64,000 nt of DNA from Acorus gramineus (GCA_030737835.1 JAUJYN010000034.1:372001-436000); one strand, 5' to 3'. Numbered from the stretch's first letter, positions 35,601 through 46,540 are shown. Notes: generated by a model from the letters alone, not told the origin. Program-made: numbers and translations.

Positions 35601-37496
35601 TTTGAGTAATTAAATCAAACACTTGGTGGGAGCTTTGAAAGAGAGAAAGAGAGGCCAAGAGAGTGGGCGTGGAAGTGAGAGGGAGAGAGAGAGAGGAGAT
35701 ATTTGTTGCACACAAATATCTAAAAAGGATGGAAATGACCTAGTCGCCCTTTGACTAGAAATTCTGCACATGCTTCACTGGAACAGCCATAACTTCATCA
35801 ATATAGCTCCGAATTGCACAATTCCAAGTCCATTGGAAAGCCAAGAAGATTATCTACAACTTTCATGTTCATGCCAAGATCAAATAATCCCTACAGATAA
35901 TCCGAAATTAGAGCTAAACATGGAACAGGGCTGCTGCCAGAATTTCCCTCCCCGGGGTATACTTGGAAAAATACCCATAACTTTTACTACAAGAATCTAG
36001 TTGATCTAATTCCACTTCTGTACGAAAGCTAACTTGAAACTGGACATCTCATAATAAAATCATATTTAAACCTCTTCATCTTGGATTTTAACAAAATCAA
36101 ATCCAAATACCAAATCAGGAATACATAACTTCTATGGAAAAAAATTATGTACCCAAATTTTCAATCACAGTGCTCCAAATGACACAGGCACAACATACAC
36201 TACCCATGTCCAACTTCTCATGCACACTTACCAGATCACCAACCAGGCATGCCACCCACCCAAACTTTAATTACAACCTAGCTACATCAAATCATAATAC
36301 ATACATGCACGATCACCATGCATGCAACACTCAAACTCTTAGTAATACCTATGTCCATTAGTTCTCATGTCTCTCCCCATGCATCACTTCCATGAGTACA
36401 CAAAAATGGTTATGCATGAGGTGAAAAATCAAACAGATGTTTGATTTGAGACGGGATGGGATGCTATTTAAAATGTTTTCTTAGGGGCTAAGGAAAGGAG
36501 GGAGTGGTTGGGCTCAATTAGAAGTACAAGGGACCAAAAAGGAGAAGTGATGGGCATTATACGGTTTTCATTAGAGGGAGAAGGGGTAAAAAACAATGGA
36601 CATTTGGTTGTTTTCAAGAGGCTATAAAAGGAGGGGGAGGTCGGCTGTTTTAGGGGAGGGAGTTTTTGGGGCTGTTTTGCAAGGAATTAAAACAGAGATG
36701 GATCCGGGGCTGTTTGGAAAAACAAAAAGAAAAGAGAGGAGGAGAGCTTCTTTGGTTATTTCGACTGTTTTGATAGAACAAGTTAGTGAAGTTTTTTTTG
36801 GTTTTGAGTGAGGGAGAGAGAGAGAGTGAGTGCGAGAGAGATAAGCTGAGTGAGAGAGAGAGAGAGAGGCCTGAGAGTGAGTTGAGCACATAACACAGAG
36901 AAGAAGAAGAGGAGAACGGGGTCGAGCTGTTTTGGCCAGGCTCAAAACAGTGCTTTCTCTTTGTTATTTATTTATTTTTATTTTGTTATTTACTTTAATT
37001 TCATTTACATTATCTAGTTATGTAGTTAGTGCATCAATCCCAACCAATTTTTATTGCATTTTAAAGGGGTAAATCTTTTGGGGAGGGGTTAGTAAAACAT
37101 TGCTAGTCCCCTCCCCAAACCAACCAACGCGGTGCATTATAAGGTTCACATTTTAGTTTATTTTATTTTTTATTTTAGAATAATTTATTACACCTTTGTT
37201 CTAACCTGATCTTAATCATTTTGTGTGAGGAACCTGAGCTTCATCGCGTTGCGTGGCCAGCTGCGTCAACGTGAAGAGAATCCACATTTTCCCGATACAG
37301 GCGAGTAACAGAAGAACATCCTCTTTTCTTGCTTTTGAGGAAAAGCAAGTGGCGATCACAATAGCGTCCTTGGGTGCAGTCGAGCGAGCTTGAACGATCC
37401 TTCAGACGGTGATCTGGTATGTCGTGTACGGACAGGAACCAAGTTTGAAAGAACCGGATTAACGACCAAACACCGTGTCAAAATCCAGTATTGACA
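32617..37496 (+). mobile_element. Element B 3' LTR, split by E8
   Basis: TGCAGATACCCCATTTTGACC start and CAGTATTGACA end. Without the E8 insertion it is about 1,485 bp and matches the 5' LTR throughout, including TATA box (36623-36630), GA-rich stretch (36800-36870) and the AAAAGCAAG hairpin. GTTTT follows before the LTR of element C begins. Confidence 0.87.
32806..36195 (-). mobile_element. E8 solo LTR (subtype I) inside B 3' LTR
   Basis: TGTCACGCCCC to GGCACAACA, 3,390 bp, with perfect target duplications TACAC at 32801-32805 and 36196-36200. The 5' LTR of B at 16970-16985 shows the uninterrupted site. Contains the hairpin (about 34650-34690), a poly-G run, a CG-dense block (34850-35250) and the CAACCACCACCACC tract. 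Overall a close sibling of E2. Confidence 0.93.
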
Positions 37497-37852
37497 GTTT
37501 TTGTAGATACCCCATTTTGATCGGTCAGAACTGTAAAACACTTATCATTTGTGATATCTTAATTTGCAGGTCTAAACCCCGATGATCTTCTCTGAGCCAG
37601 AATAATCACTTGAGTAGAGAAAGGAAAGAAAAGAAAGCATGAGCACACAAGTTCTTAAAGAAAAGTTTAAGAGAAGCAGTACCATCACCGAGAACGGTTA
37701 AGCCTTGGGTTGTTGTACAAGACATCTGAAAATCTGTCTGGTGACTAAGACAAGCGACAACCCACTCGTCATAGTGGATGACCTTTTATGGATTGTCGAC
37801 CGGGACAATCTTTGGGAGATTGTCATACAAGAAGGTGGTGGCTTGTTTGGGC

Positions 37853-37860
37853 TATAAAAG
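37853..37860 (+). promoter_or_regulatory. TATA box in C 5' LTR
   Basis: TATAAAAG in TTTGGGCTATAAAAGGGAGG, equivalent in context to the B LTR box. Confidence 0.7.
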
Positions 37861-38800
37861 GGAGGCAATGGGAGGCTTTTGGGGGGGGGGGGGGAAGACT
37901 CATCTTTTATTCTCCAAAAAGCCATCCCAACCTCCCCATTCGAAACCAGCAGCACCTCACCACCCTCCATTTTCGAGCACCACCACCCCCTACACCAGCA
38001 GCCACTCCAACACTCGTCCACCACCTTCATTCACCACCCAAAACCTACCCTTTCTCTCCCAAAACCACCCATCCGAACCCATCCATCCTTCTTCATCACC
38101 AACAGCCCCTCAACACCCTCCACTCTCCATTTTGAGCACTACCACCCCCCTATACCAGCAGCCACACTAAATAACCATCAACCCCCCCTTTATACACCAC
38201 TCAAGTACTTCTCTTTCCCACCAAAAACCACCCATCCGAACCCATCCACTACCATGCAAAGTTAACCACCCTTTCTCATCACTATCATCTATCCCTCACC
38301 CTCCCTTGCCAAAGAGAAAGAGAGAGCTCACACCTCCCTACCCTCACTTCCCTTTCCTTTTTTTTTCTTTTTTTCTTTTTTTACTTAAAGAACTTGTATA
38401 ACATATCATCTCCTCATAAAACCCTTAAACAAGTTGTAACAAGATTACTAAATTAAATAAATATAATTTAATCAAAGTTGAGAGTGTTGGAGTACATCAT
38501 TGGACTATTATCAGTTCTTTTGGAAACTATACGCAGCTGGTGGACGACCCTAACTTGGATCGTCGGTCAGTTGGTCTAGGGACCATTTGAAAACTCCCCT
38601 TGGCAAGTTTGGGTACCTCCCAAGGACTACTAACCCCTTTTGTTTCACTTTGTTTCCTTCATTTGTCTATTGCTTTACATGTTTATTATTACTCTTTTAT
38701 ATACTATGTTGTTTTCTATCTCAGTCTCTTGTTAATATAAAATCTGCCACTAATTTTGTTGATTTTTCTTGGAGTTAACCCTCGCCAAACCTCCCCCCCT

Positions 38801-39140
38801 GTTCATCGAACTCAACAATCCACCCATAGTTCGTCAATCCCGACAACCCCCTGTAGTTCGTCGAACTCGACAATCCACCAATAGTTCGTCGCATTCGACA
38901 ATCCACCCATAGTTCGTCGAACTCGACAATCCACCCATAGTTCGTCAATCCCGACAACCCCCCATAGTTTGTCGAACTCGACAATCCACCCATAGTTCGT
39001 CAATCCCGACAACCCCCTGTAGTTCGTCGAACTCGACCATCCACCCATAGTTTGTCGATCCCGACAACTCCCCTGTGGTTCGTCGAGACCAACAATCCCT
39101 CCTTGTTCGTTAAACTTGACAACCCTTCCTGGTTCATCAA
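38801..39140 (+). repeat. 28-bp tandem repeat in C LTR
   Basis: About twelve copies of a unit of roughly 28 bp built from ATAGTTCGTCGAACTCGACA and ATCCACCC, with a second variant carrying GTCAATCCCGACAACCCC. The core GTTCGTCGAAC is a short palindrome. The two variants partly alternate, so expansion may have gone by 56-bp steps. Confidence 0.85.
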
Positions 39141-39532
39141 GCCCTATAGTTCACCTCCAGTCTATTGACCAGAAAGAACACCTTTTTTATTCCATTTGCC
39201 AATCTTGCACAAAAAGGTATCTTTCTCTCTCTCTTTGGGTTTGCAGGATCAATCTGAGCTTGAACACCTCAAGGCACGGCCGGCCGTGATCCTTGAGAGG
39301 AGAACCCGCATCCCCCGTCGAAGGCGAGTAATAATAGAACATCCTCTTTTCTTGCTTTTGAGGAAAAGCAAGTGGCGATCACACCAACGTCCTTGGAAGC
39401 GGTCGGGCAACCTTGGACGATCCATCAAGTGGCGATTCAGAGCGCCGTGTGCGTGACGGAACCAAACTTGAAGGAACCCGGATTCACGACAACAAAACGA
39501 CCACACCGTGTCAAAATCCAACACCGACAGTC

Positions 39533-39550
39533 TGGCGATCACGGTGGGAC
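39533..39550 (+). other. Primer-site-like motif of element C
   Basis: TGGCGATCACGGTGGGAC, identical to the motif at 18265-18282, three bases after the LTR end. tRNA not assigned. Confidence 0.75.
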
Positions 39551-40385
39551 CACCTTCGTGAAAAGCTCAATCAGGTTGGTCCTCTAAAACCCCTAGGCAG
39601 AGAGTAGTGCTAGTTTGAAAAGAATTCCTGTGACTTTCACTAGACATCAATAAGACTAAGTCTTTTCTGTTTCATGAATGCATGATTGTAGTTTCTGTAT
39701 GCTACTGAATATCTGTACTGTGTTAACTCCTGGACGAACCCCCTAGGTGGTCGTCGAAGTTTCTGCTTCTTTCTTGCTTTCTAGCTACTCAATTATCGCC
39801 TTTTTTCCAATCAAAATTTCTTGCCTTCCTGTTCCAAAAAAAAAATTATTGTCTTTCTGCTTTCCTATTTTTGCAAAAGAAATCCCCTCTTTTTATTGCA
39901 CGGACTGCCAAAATTTACTGTCTTTCTGCTTTCCTATTTTTGCAAAAAAAAAAAAATCCCACTTTTTATTTGCACTATTTTGAACTTCAGTTCCTATTTT
40001 CTGTTTTCCTCAAAATTTTCCTTTCCTTTTCTTCTGATTAAAAAAAAAATTCTTTACTTGGTTTTCCAAAAAAAAATTCTTTTCAAAATCTCTAGTACCA
40101 AATTTCTCTTCCCTTCACTAACTCTTTTTCCGAAATTTCCTTCAGTAAGTAAAAAAAAAAAAACTTGCTCTCTCTGTATTTCAAAATTCTAGCAGAATCT
40201 TCGACATCCAGCCCTTGCTGACCCAGTTAGGTGTTCTGTCCAAGAGCCATCAACATCCCATTACTATCTGATTTCTGAAGTTTCATGCTCTGTTAGATTG
40301 TGGAATTGCTTGCTTGATCTGTTAAGTCGTTGAATTGTGTGCTTTCCATTTCTATATCGCTTGCTGCTCACCCCGAACCACACAC
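39551..40385 (+). other. Element C leader
   Basis: Untranslated stretch rich in T and A runs, with two near copies of a CTTTCTGCTTTCCTATTTTTG-type unit, here split as CTTTCTGCTTTCC and TATTTTTGCAAAA (about 39852 and 39922). No gene seen. Confidence 0.6.
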
Positions 40386-42565
40386 ATGGATCCCTTCCCT
40401 AGACCTGAAGGTTCAAGGGTAGACATGGGGTATGATTTTTATGAGAACCAAGTGTTTCCCGATGCCAGTATGCCCCATGGGCAAGCCACGCGCAACCAGG
40501 AAACCACTGAGACCTCAGAAAGACCAGCCTGGAGGAGACTCGAGGAAAGAATGGAGGCCATGGGATATCACTCAATTGATGAAATGATGAATGCCTTCGA
40601 CCACCTCAACCGATTGCACTCAGCCTCCCGGAATCCAAATCCCACTACTCTTCAACCCCCTCCTCCTCCACCACAGCCAAGAGTCCAACCCCACCCCCAA
40701 CCTATTGAAACCTTGGATGACACTGTCCGAAGGATAGTGTCAGAACTCAACCCGACCTTGCTCCAAACCTCCCACCAGTCCAATTTACGCCAAATTCCCC
40801 CCATTGCTCTCCCACCCGACCTTAAAATCCCCAAGTACCGCAGATATAATGGTCGAGGAGATCCAGATGCTCATTTGACTGCTTTTTATATGGACTCACG
40901 TCCATTCCTGGGAGAGATGAGTCACTTCTAGTATTCCTTTTCCAGAAGTCTCTTGAAGGAGAGGCAGTTCAATGGTATGCGACCCTCCCGGTCGAATGCC
41001 TCCATGATTTTTCTGTTGTGAGCGAGAGGTTTCTCCGGCGTTATGGGTATCAGAGAATGCGCATTCCATCCCTATCAGACCTTACAGCAGAGAAGATGAG
41101 GCCGCGTGAAGAGTTTGAATCTTTTGTGGCACGTTGGCGCATGTTGGTGCACAGGACGGGATTGCAATTGACAGAAAGCCAGGAAATAGACATGATGCTG
41201 CAAAATCTCACTCCAGAGTTGCGAATGAATCTCGCCTATGGTGATTGCTCTACTTACGAAATGCTGATTGATCGCCACAACCGCATTCAGCGTTGTGCCG
41301 GCACTACCACTGCTTCACCAACTGGCAACCAGCGCCCTCCCTTCAAGAAAAACCATGTTCCATCCTCCACGGTAGAAGGGGTCACCCCACAAATCTCAGC
41401 GTTCTACCCAAATGGATCACCAGCTTCTGGTCGAGGACCGGTAACAAGGCCGTATGCACCTGGACCATCTAGGTATACTCCGCCTCGACCAGTAACCCGT
41501 TATCAAGGGATTGCTCCTCAACAGACGCTAGTGCACCATCCGACACGCCCCACACCAATTTCCTCATTCCCAACCCACCACCCACCTCTCCGCCAACCAT
41601 TCCAGTATCACCACTCAGCTCCCCAAGCCCAACCCGTTCGAGCCTTGCAACCCAATCAAATAACTCCCCGACCAATCCCCGAAAGACAATACACAGCTGT
41701 TCCTCCACCCACATCTTACCAGGCTCGAAGGATGGGCAAACGTGATACTTACCCGCCACTGCCAGAGTCCTTGCCCGACATTTTTATGGCACTGATGGAA
41801 TCCAACAGCATCACCTTGCCACCCGAGAGACCCTCACCCCCTGGTGTCGATAGTTCACGCTACTGCCCATACCACCGAATGCATGGTCATGACATCTGTG
41901 GTTGCTACACATTTCGAGATTTTGTTTATGATCTTCATGAACAAGATCGCATTGATTGGGCACTATTGCGAAATATCATCACTAGGTCCCGCTCGGCCCA
42001 CCCTGTTCAATCCCCCACTTCATCTGCACCTCTTGGCATTCATATTGACCCACTTCCTTCCCATACTCAGCCGTCTACTTCATCTGGTCCAGTTGTCAAC
42101 TTCATTGGGACCGACCCTCCATCCCCCAACCAGTCCAACTCCTCATCACACCTTTGGGCCAACCTTGTCACCCCACCGGCAACACCTGATAGTGGTAAAT
42201 CCAAATCTGAAGAGGAACCCATGGAAGAAGACGAGCCAGAAGAAGAGCCAGAAGAAGACCCTGAGGAGGAGGAACCAGAAGAGGACCCTGAGGAGGAAGA
42301 GCCAGAAGAGGACCCTGAGGAGGAGGAACCAGAAGAAGACCCTGAGGAAGAACCAGAAGAGGACCCTGAGGAGGAGGAACCAGAAGAGGACCCTGAGGAG
42401 GAAGAGCCAGAAGAGGACCCTGAGGAGGAGGAACCAGAAGAGGACCCTGAGGAGGAGGAACCAGAAGAGGACCCTGAGGATGAAGTGCCTGAAGACGAGC
42501 TCATGGAAGAGCCCGAAGAACTGGCATTTGGTGAAGATGCCCTTGATCAAGAACCATCTGATTAG
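40386..42565 (+). pseudogene. Element C gag region, nearly open
   Basis: Gag-type region beginning MDPFPRPEGSRVD and ending near ALDQEPSD, broken perhaps once. Parts in order: leader helix with PAWRRLEERM, the Tat/Ogre gag core (LKIPKYRRYNGRGDPDAHL, then SERFLRRYGYQR and ESQEIDMMLQNL), a proline-rich linker, a zinc-finger-like CPYHRMHGHDICGC segment typical of Ogre gag ends, then an acidic tail of EPEEDPEEE units. No protease or RT follows before A1 interrupts at 42687. Capsid role is family knowledge. Codon frame is well kept, so C is one of the younger elements here. Confidence 0.75.
42233..42490 (+). repeat. 27-bp tandem repeat coding acidic EPEEDPEEE units
   Basis: Nine or so copies of a 27-bp unit (GAACCAGAAGAGGACCCTGA and GGAG) in the gag tail of C. 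Since 27 is a multiple of three the frame is kept; the reverse strand stays open too as Gly/Ser-rich shadow. Confidence 0.88.
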
Positions 42566-42686
42566 TCCACATTGGCAAGCACAATTCAAGAACCAGAAGC
42601 ATTGACCGGAACTGTTGATGGCCCGGTGGGACCGCCACCAATTGTGTTCCTCGAGAGTGAGCTCGCCCCACTAGCAATGCGTAATC
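42566..42686 (+). other. Element C interior after gag, up to the A1 insertion
   Basis: Short stretch past the gag end, no domain seen. It ends in TAATC against the TG of A1's LTR. The matching right flank lies outside the window. Confidence 0.55.
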
Positions 42687-45452
42687 TGTTATATATGTCT
42701 CACTTTTTAGCCAATTGGTCACAGTTGGGTCGTTTCTGGCCATTTTCCCATTTTTGTTTTTTTCAATCGGAGCCGCTAAAATTTTGGAATTTTAGCTATC
42801 TGCGTGAGTTCGAGTACTCCGATTGGAAATCTAACTGTATATTATGAGTCCTGGTACCATTTTGTACTACTCATAAAAATTTCATCGAATTCCGGTAACG
42901 TTTTAAAAATTATGCAGTTCTGAATCGTATCCGGGTTTCGGTCGTTTCTGGTTTGTTAGGAGGAATAGTGTTGGGATATTTTGGTGGTTATGGTAACCTT
43001 GGGTAACCTCACCCCCCTCTTGCTTAAAGGGTAAGAAATCTTTGGTTATTTTTTATGTGTGTGGGTGAGTTTAGCTTAGGTTAACCCCCCCTTTTTCCCT
43101 TCTCATCAACCCCCCCCCATTTGAGAAAAAAGAGATCTCTCTCTCTCTCTCACCACTTCCCACGCCTCCCTCTCCCTTTGGTTGTGTGTGTGTGTGTGTT
43201 TTTTTTTTTTTAAGGAAAAGAAGGAGAAGAAGAAGCAAAAGAAGAGGAGAAGTGAAAGGGAAAGAACACTCAAAGGTGTGTTCATGTGTTGTTGTTATTA
43301 GGTGTTGATTCCCTTCTCTTAGGCTCCCTCTCATGCTCCCTTTTTGCCCCTGTTTTTCAGCCAAGTAAGGCTGAGGAGGTGGTGGTGTTGGTGGTGGCGG
43401 TTGCGGTGGTTTTGGTGCGCCAAGGGCACCCGAATACCTCCCCTTTTCTTTCCCCTCCTTTGGTAAGCTCTCCTCCTCCCTTATCTTTGTTTTAAATGGT
43501 TGTTAGGGCTGTTAGGGTGTTCATGCATGCCATGCATAGGTGGTAGGGTGTGTGTGAGGGCTGTGGAGGGGGTGGGAGAGATCTGGGCGCGCGCGCGGGG
43601 CCATCCGCCCGCGTGCGTAGAGGGGTGCTGGCGCGCGCAGTCGAGTGCGCTGGAGGGCGCACGCGCGTACGCGCAGGCGCTCGAACGTGGGCGCGAGGGG
43701 GCTGGGCAGGCGCGCAGTGCGCGCGAGTGCGCGCGGGCAGGACTTGCAGTGCGTGCGAGCGCGCGCGAGCCTGCGCGCGCGAGCGGCAGCGCGTCTGGGC
43801 GAGCGGTAGTGCGCCAGGGGGTGCGGGGGAGCGTGCGTGCGTACGCGTGCGGGGGCCATGCGTGTGGCTGCCCGAGGGTTCGGGTAGGTGTCGGGGCACT
43901 CGGACTTGCGTGCGTACGTGCGTGCTCGCATGCGTGCGAGCCCGTATGCGTGCTTGTTCGAGTCTTTGGCATTTCTAGTAAATTCCATGTATATTTATGT
44001 AGTTATACTCACCATATTGAATGCCCTTGTCTTGCAGATCTTGGTGAACGGTCACGCAACGACCCCGGTTGCGGTGAGTGGGTCGATCCAACCCAGTGGG
44101 GAGGCATTGATGCACGTTGGCGTGCATTGCCCTCCCTTGGGGCTCCATAACTGCATATTAACTTGTGTGAATAAAAACTTATGATAATGCATGTTTTGCT
44201 ATGATGTACCCATGCCATGTTAGACATTGTATGCTAGGGATATACATCCATGTATCATGTATAGGAGCCCATACATGCCTAGATACCATGTCCCATGTTT
44301 GAAAAGCCTTGAACCATGCATGTTCCCATCTAGTTTAATTTAATTAAACCAAAATGAGAATATATAAGTGTAAGCATGCCTTAGAAAATATTATAACCTT
44401 GTTATTATAATATTTAAATGCTTCCATGATGAATTCCTTGTATATTCATTATCCACGTTATATGCTTAGGTTGAGTCTCAAATCTTGCCTAATGAGTTTA
44501 GGCAAGTGTATGACCGCTTATGGGGATCATACTTGGCAATTGTCACTATGAATAATATGTTTTTCCCCGCATCTTAGTTATGCGCCTAGGAGGAATTCTT
44601 GGGAATTCGTTACCTCATCAGTGTGTAGTAACCGGTATCGACGGATCCAAGAGGATCGTATACGTGAGTGTAGATTGTTTTCTCCCCTTCGTTGGATCCG
44701 TGTAGGAACTAACCGGGTTGGGAAAGGCTATCCTGACAGAGGGCTCCCATCCGTAGGTACTACCGATGCATTGGGGATTGTACTGATCATGGGAGTATAC
44801 CAGGTAGAGGCTACCCGGGGAAAGGGCTACCGATGGACCAAGGGTGTAGAGCAGTCTAATCTCTCCCAAAAGTCCTATGTCACCTCTAAAGGGTGAGGGT
44901 GAGGGTGTGGTGGGCCGGCGTCGGTACGACCCACCAATTTGTGCAGTTACGGCCATCTTAGGGACTTTAATGATTTTAAAGGTTAAATATGAGTTGTGTT
45001 GCATGGATTGTACCATTTGGCTCACCCCTCGCATATCTTTTTCCTCAAGTTGTCGCTGAGTCGGATCTGAAGGAGGAGCTCCCTGAGGCATCGCACCAGC
45101 AGCGGAGCAGCGTTCGCATTTTGGGTCTTGCGAGTGAGAGGCCATCAGCATTCCCCTTTTTTTCTGTATGTATTGTTACTCGTGCTTGGGCACAGTACTT
45201 GTATGTTGATGTCTTTATTTATTGGCTCTCACAGGACAATTGATTATGTATTCTGGTCTGTAATATGTCTTTGAATTACAGACTCAGTCTTTTAAGCTTC
45301 CGCTATATGTATATATATTATGTCAGCTACATTGTTAATTGTGTTATTACCTTCGATGTTCTATAGAGTTTTTTTATTGATCTCGTGTATGGACTGCTGA
45401 TATTATATATATATTTGCCATTTATCGGGGACGGCCGCCCTGGGGCGTGACA
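42687..45452 (+). mobile_element. A1 5' LTR (family A subtype II)
   Basis: TGTTATATATGTCTCAC to GGGGCGTGACA, 2,766 bp, followed by a primer site, so this is a true 5' LTR. Landmarks: TC and GT repeats (43135-43212), splice-like acceptor ending 43360, GG-rich block, donor at 43463, CG-dense block (43575-43950), acceptor ending 44037, 36-nt block, donor 44074, hairpin 44099-44136, CAGGTAGAGGCTAC module (44700-44860), GGGTGAGGGTGAGG tract (44891), acceptor-like CCTCAAG (45049) and acidic frame. The first 280 bp match the start of A1's 3' LTR at a little over 90% by eye. Confidence 0.92.
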
Positions 45453-45457
45453 AAAGT

Positions 45458-45470
45458 TGGTATCAGAGCC
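45458..45470 (+). other. Primer binding site of A1 (tRNA-iMet type)
   Basis: TGGTATCAGAGCC five bases after the LTR end, followed by TGGTCCTGTCAGAGCC. Standard for Del/Tekay and most plant Gypsy and Copia elements. Confidence 0.92.
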
Positions 45471-45564
45471 TGGTCCTGTCAGAGCCAATTGTTTTCTTAG
45501 AAATGAGTCCTAGGATTTCTATATGAGTATTCTGATCCTAGTGTCTGTTTCTTAGGTTGCTGAT

Positions 45565-45645
45565 ATGCCTCCTCACAGACGGATGCGTGGACGTGGTCCC
45601 CCTCAGGCCTCGGAGGTTTCTGAACCTACCAGAGGCGAGGAGTCT
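45565..45645 (+). pseudogene. A1 gag, N-terminal part
   Basis: Opens MPPHRRMRGRGPPQASEV, the basic gag start typical of Del/Tekay elements (MPPRRRxRGR). It is cut after about 27 codons by a minus-strand family A block starting at 45646. The leader 45471-45564 between primer site and start shows nothing else. Confidence 0.75.
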
Positions 45646-46523
45646 TGTCACGCCCCAGGGCGGCCGTCCCCGATACGTGGCAAATATATATAATATCAGC
45701 AGTCCATACAGGAGATCAATAAAAGACTCTAAACAACATCAAAATGACAACACAATCAATAATGTAGCTGACATTATATATATACATATAGCGGAAGCTT
45801 AAACGACTGAGTCTGTAATTCAAAGACATATTACAGACCCGAATACATAATCAACTGTCCTGTGGGAGCCAATATAAACAAAGACATCCATATACAAGTG
45901 ATGTGCCCAAGCACGGATAACAATACATACAAGCAAAGACGGGGATGCTGATGGCCTCTCACTCGCAGAACCCAAAACGTGAACGCTGCTCCGTTACTGA
46001 TGCGATGCCTCGGGGAGCTCCTCCTTCAGATCCGACTCAGTAACAACTGGAGGAAAAGAATATGCGAGGGGTGAGCCACACGCTCAGTGAATGGCACAAT
46101 CTATGCATATTCTTTTCCTCCAGTTGTTACTGAGTCAGATCTGAAGGAGGAGCTCCCCGAGGCATCGCATCAGTAGTGGAGCAGCGTTCACGTTTTGGGT
46201 TCTGCGAGTGAGAGGACATCAGCATCCCCTTCTTTGCTTGTATGTATTGTTATCCGTGCTTGGGCACATCACTTGTATATGGATGTCTTTGTTTATATTG
46301 GCTCCCACAGGACAGTTGATTATGTATTCGGGTCTGTAATATGTCTTTGAATTATAGACTCAGTCGTTTAAGCTTTCGCTATATGTATATATATTATGTC
46401 AGCTACATTATTGATTGTGTTGTCATTTTCGATGTTGTTTAGAGTCTTTTATTGATCTCCTGTATGGACTGCTGATATTATATATTTACCACGTATCGGG
46501 GACGGCCGCCCTGGGGCATGACA
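45646..46523. repeat. Large palindrome of LTR ends (arms about 420 bp, loop 39 nt)
   Basis: Left arm 45646-46065 begins TGTCACGCCCC. Right arm 46105-46523 ends GGGGCATGACA and is followed by a primer site at 46529-46540. The arms are near-perfect inverted copies (about 97% by eye) of the last 420 bp of a subtype II LTR of the A1 kind. The 39-nt loop continues the left-arm LTR. Copies elsewhere show this LTR end only once. Confidence 0.9.
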
Positions 46524-46540
46524 AAAGTTGGTATCAGAGC

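Larger units (their letters stand above)
37502..39529 (+). mobile_element. Element C 5' LTR (Tat/Ogre-like)
   Basis: Starts TGTAGATACCCCATTTTGATC directly after B (GTTTT between) and ends AACACCGACA before the shared primer-site motif; 2,028 bp. Has a TATA box (37853), a poly-G run, a C-rich CCACCC stretch (37930-38270), a 28-bp tandem repeat (38801-39140), a CT run, and a final 230 bp homologous to the B LTR end, including the CTTGCTTTTGAGGAAAAGC hairpin. Its partner 3' LTR is not in the window. Confidence 0.82.

Noticed and set aside
38801-39140. CRISPR-like array
   Set aside because: Units are contiguous with no spacers and sit inside a plant LTR; it is an ordinary minisatellite.
42067-42504. 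Minus-strand Gly/Ser-rich frame
   Set aside because: Antisense shadow of the 27-bp acidic gag array of element C.
43186-43212. (GT)n/(T)n run as a possible promoter signal
   Set aside because: Simple repeat; no TATA or other element nearby distinguishes it.
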